Shown here piece after piece: positions 62,849 to 64,000 of a DNA stretch of 64,000 nucleotides (the first letter of the stretch is position 1; every line of letters starts with the position of its first letter). The notes beneath the pieces are model-generated. The model saw only the letters and a list, made by a program, of their open reading frames with translations. It was not told the origin of the DNA and did not search any database. Both the position numbers and the translations under genes were made by a program. Source of the stretch: Drosophila persimilis (Eukaryota; Arthropoda; Insecta; Diptera; Drosophilidae). The stretch is taken from assembly GCF_003286085.1 (NCBI RefSeq), contig NW_020825333.1:496001-560000 (forward strand), written 5' to 3'.

Positions 62849-64000
62849 ATGGCAGAAAAAAGTAAATCCACTCTTGAAGACTTAAAGATTAAGCTCAAAA
62901 GTCGAGTAAAAAGCATTCGCCTCTTAGAGGATCGATTAGATCAAGGCTCGATTCCTTTGCAATTACCGGAATTACAATGTAGATTAGATTGTTTGAATGC
63001 TTCAATTGAAAAGGCTAACCATTTGCAGGAGCAAATCGAGGACATAACAGGTGATGATGCATATGCAGCCGAGTTGGAAGAGCTGACAATTGTCACCAAA
63101 GGAAAGATAATGTCGCTTATCGCCGCCTTTGATGCACCAAGCGAGACGAAGCCAGTGTCTTCTTCAGCCCCAACTCATGCTAGACTTCCGAAATTGGCAT
63201 TACCCAAATTTAGTGGTAAACACTCGGAATTCAAAAATTTCATTAGCCTTTTTGAGAGACTAGTCCATAGCGCAACAGCATACCGGTGATCGAAAAATTT
63301 AATCATTTGATTTCGTGCCTCTCTGATGAAGCATTAGGAACAATAAAGGCGTTCCAAGTCACCGAGGTAAATTATGAAAAGGCCATGGCTGGCCTAAAAC
63401 GAGTATATGACAACGATTATTTGATTTTCACGAATAATATTTCCACATTGTTCAATCATCCGAGAATGTCGCATCAATCTGCATCATCTCTAAGAACTCT
63501 AATCGATACTGTTTCGTCGATTTACGGATCGTTACTGTCTATCGGAGATGATACAAAAATTTCGAATGCAATGCTCATTCATCTCGTTTTAAACAGAGTC
63601 GACCCAGTGACGAAAGAAAAGTGGGATGAACAGCTTACTTATGAGAAGTTGCCGCTTTGGTCCGACTTTCAGAAAGTCTTGAATCGTCGATACAAGCATC
63701 TGTCTGCTGAAGAATCGAAGAAACCAAGCCAAGGCAAGACAAAGTCATGCCAAGCAAGCAACATAATCGCAGTTCATTTGCTTGTTCTTCCACTTCCACC
63801 AACAGTAGAACTCAGCAAACTTGTAGCTACTGCAATTCAGGAGACCATGTAGTGTCAAATTGCCCTTTATTTTCGCGTCTCTCGGTGATGCAAAGGTTTG
63901 AGTTTGCTAAGTCGGAATCCCTATGCATTAATTGTCTGCGAAAAGGCCACGCTGTTGTAAAATGCAAAGCCAATAAATGTCGAGTGTGCAGCCGCTCACA
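62849..64000 (+). pseudogene. BEL-8 gag, one frame change, runs off the window
   Basis: ATG at 62849 (MAEKSKSTLEDLK; chosen because codons before it are not gag-like). Coiled N-terminal helices, then ARLPKLALPKFSGKHSEFKN and FISLFERLVHS, the BEL/Pao gag core. A frame change near 63280 moves to IEKFNHLISCLSDEALGTIK, ASSLRTLIDTVSSIYGSLLS, KEKWDEQLTYEKLPLWSDFQ and LNRRYKHLSAEES. A second change near 63760-63850 leads to zinc knuckles CSYCNSGDHVVSNCP and CINCLRKGHAVVKC, then CRVCSRSH at the edge. It forms the particle in related elements. The rest of the element lies to the right. Confidence 0.85.

Overview
This is Drosophila genomic DNA and looks like heterochromatin. Almost all of it is transposable elements nested in one another. 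The one host gene I can identify with confidence is Stim (stromal interaction molecule, the ER calcium sensor), on the minus strand. Three of its coding exons are visible: 1-311 (coiled coil and start of SOAR/CAD), 14704-14876 (transmembrane segment) and 14992-15107 (end of the SAM domain). Splice sites and codon phases join them. Exons for the N-terminus (first half of SAM, EF hand, signal peptide) were not found up to 64000, so if the gene is intact its next intron exceeds 48 kb. DINE-1/INE-1 (mini-me) repeats, BEL/Pao, copia-like, LOA-like and CR1-like elements all fit Drosophila; the species cannot be named from this. Element names such as BEL-1 or LINE-A are labels for this window only. 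|| Layout. 312-14703 is a Stim intron holding BEL-1 (342-14678, LTRs and 5-bp duplication CACAC on both sides). BEL-1 contains a second BEL fragment (with a Tc1/mariner copy inside) and a CR1-like LINE-A copy, which is itself split by a LOA-clade element (7465-11910). The 5' end of that LOA element can be drawn as an HDV-like self-cleaving ribozyme. From 15108 to about 34866 lie DINE-1 fragments, BEL-3 (interrupted by LINE-C), an LTR element with a CAG-rich leader, a GC-rich block with a 74-bp tandem repeat, a long DINE-1, BEL-4 (interrupted by LOA-2 with a 12-bp duplication, and by a DINE-1) and BEL-5 on the minus strand. 36200-42641 is BEL-6, the only complete and apparently intact element: matching 475-bp LTRs, GTTAT duplication and one long open gag-pol frame. 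|| From 43637: a LINE-A 3' tail, a nearly full-length but broken CR1-like LINE-B with a PHD-type ORF1 (minus), a BEL integrase fragment split by a copia-like element (48441-53916, duplication GTGGA) that carries a DINE-1 between gag and protease, a Ty3/gypsy integrase tail, two more LINE-A copies, a DINE-1 abutting a BTB/BACK (BTBD7-like) host-gene fragment, a second copy of the CAG-leader LTR element, and at the right edge the 5' half of another BEL/Pao element. || Most coding regions are decayed. Only BEL-6 looks able to make its full protein; LOA-1 ORF1 is also open. No tRNA, rRNA or CRISPR was seen. Insertion order can be read from interruptions: BEL-1 is older than LINE-A, which is older than LOA-1; a BEL integrase is older than the copia-like element, which is older than its DINE-1; BEL-6 is the youngest LTR element.
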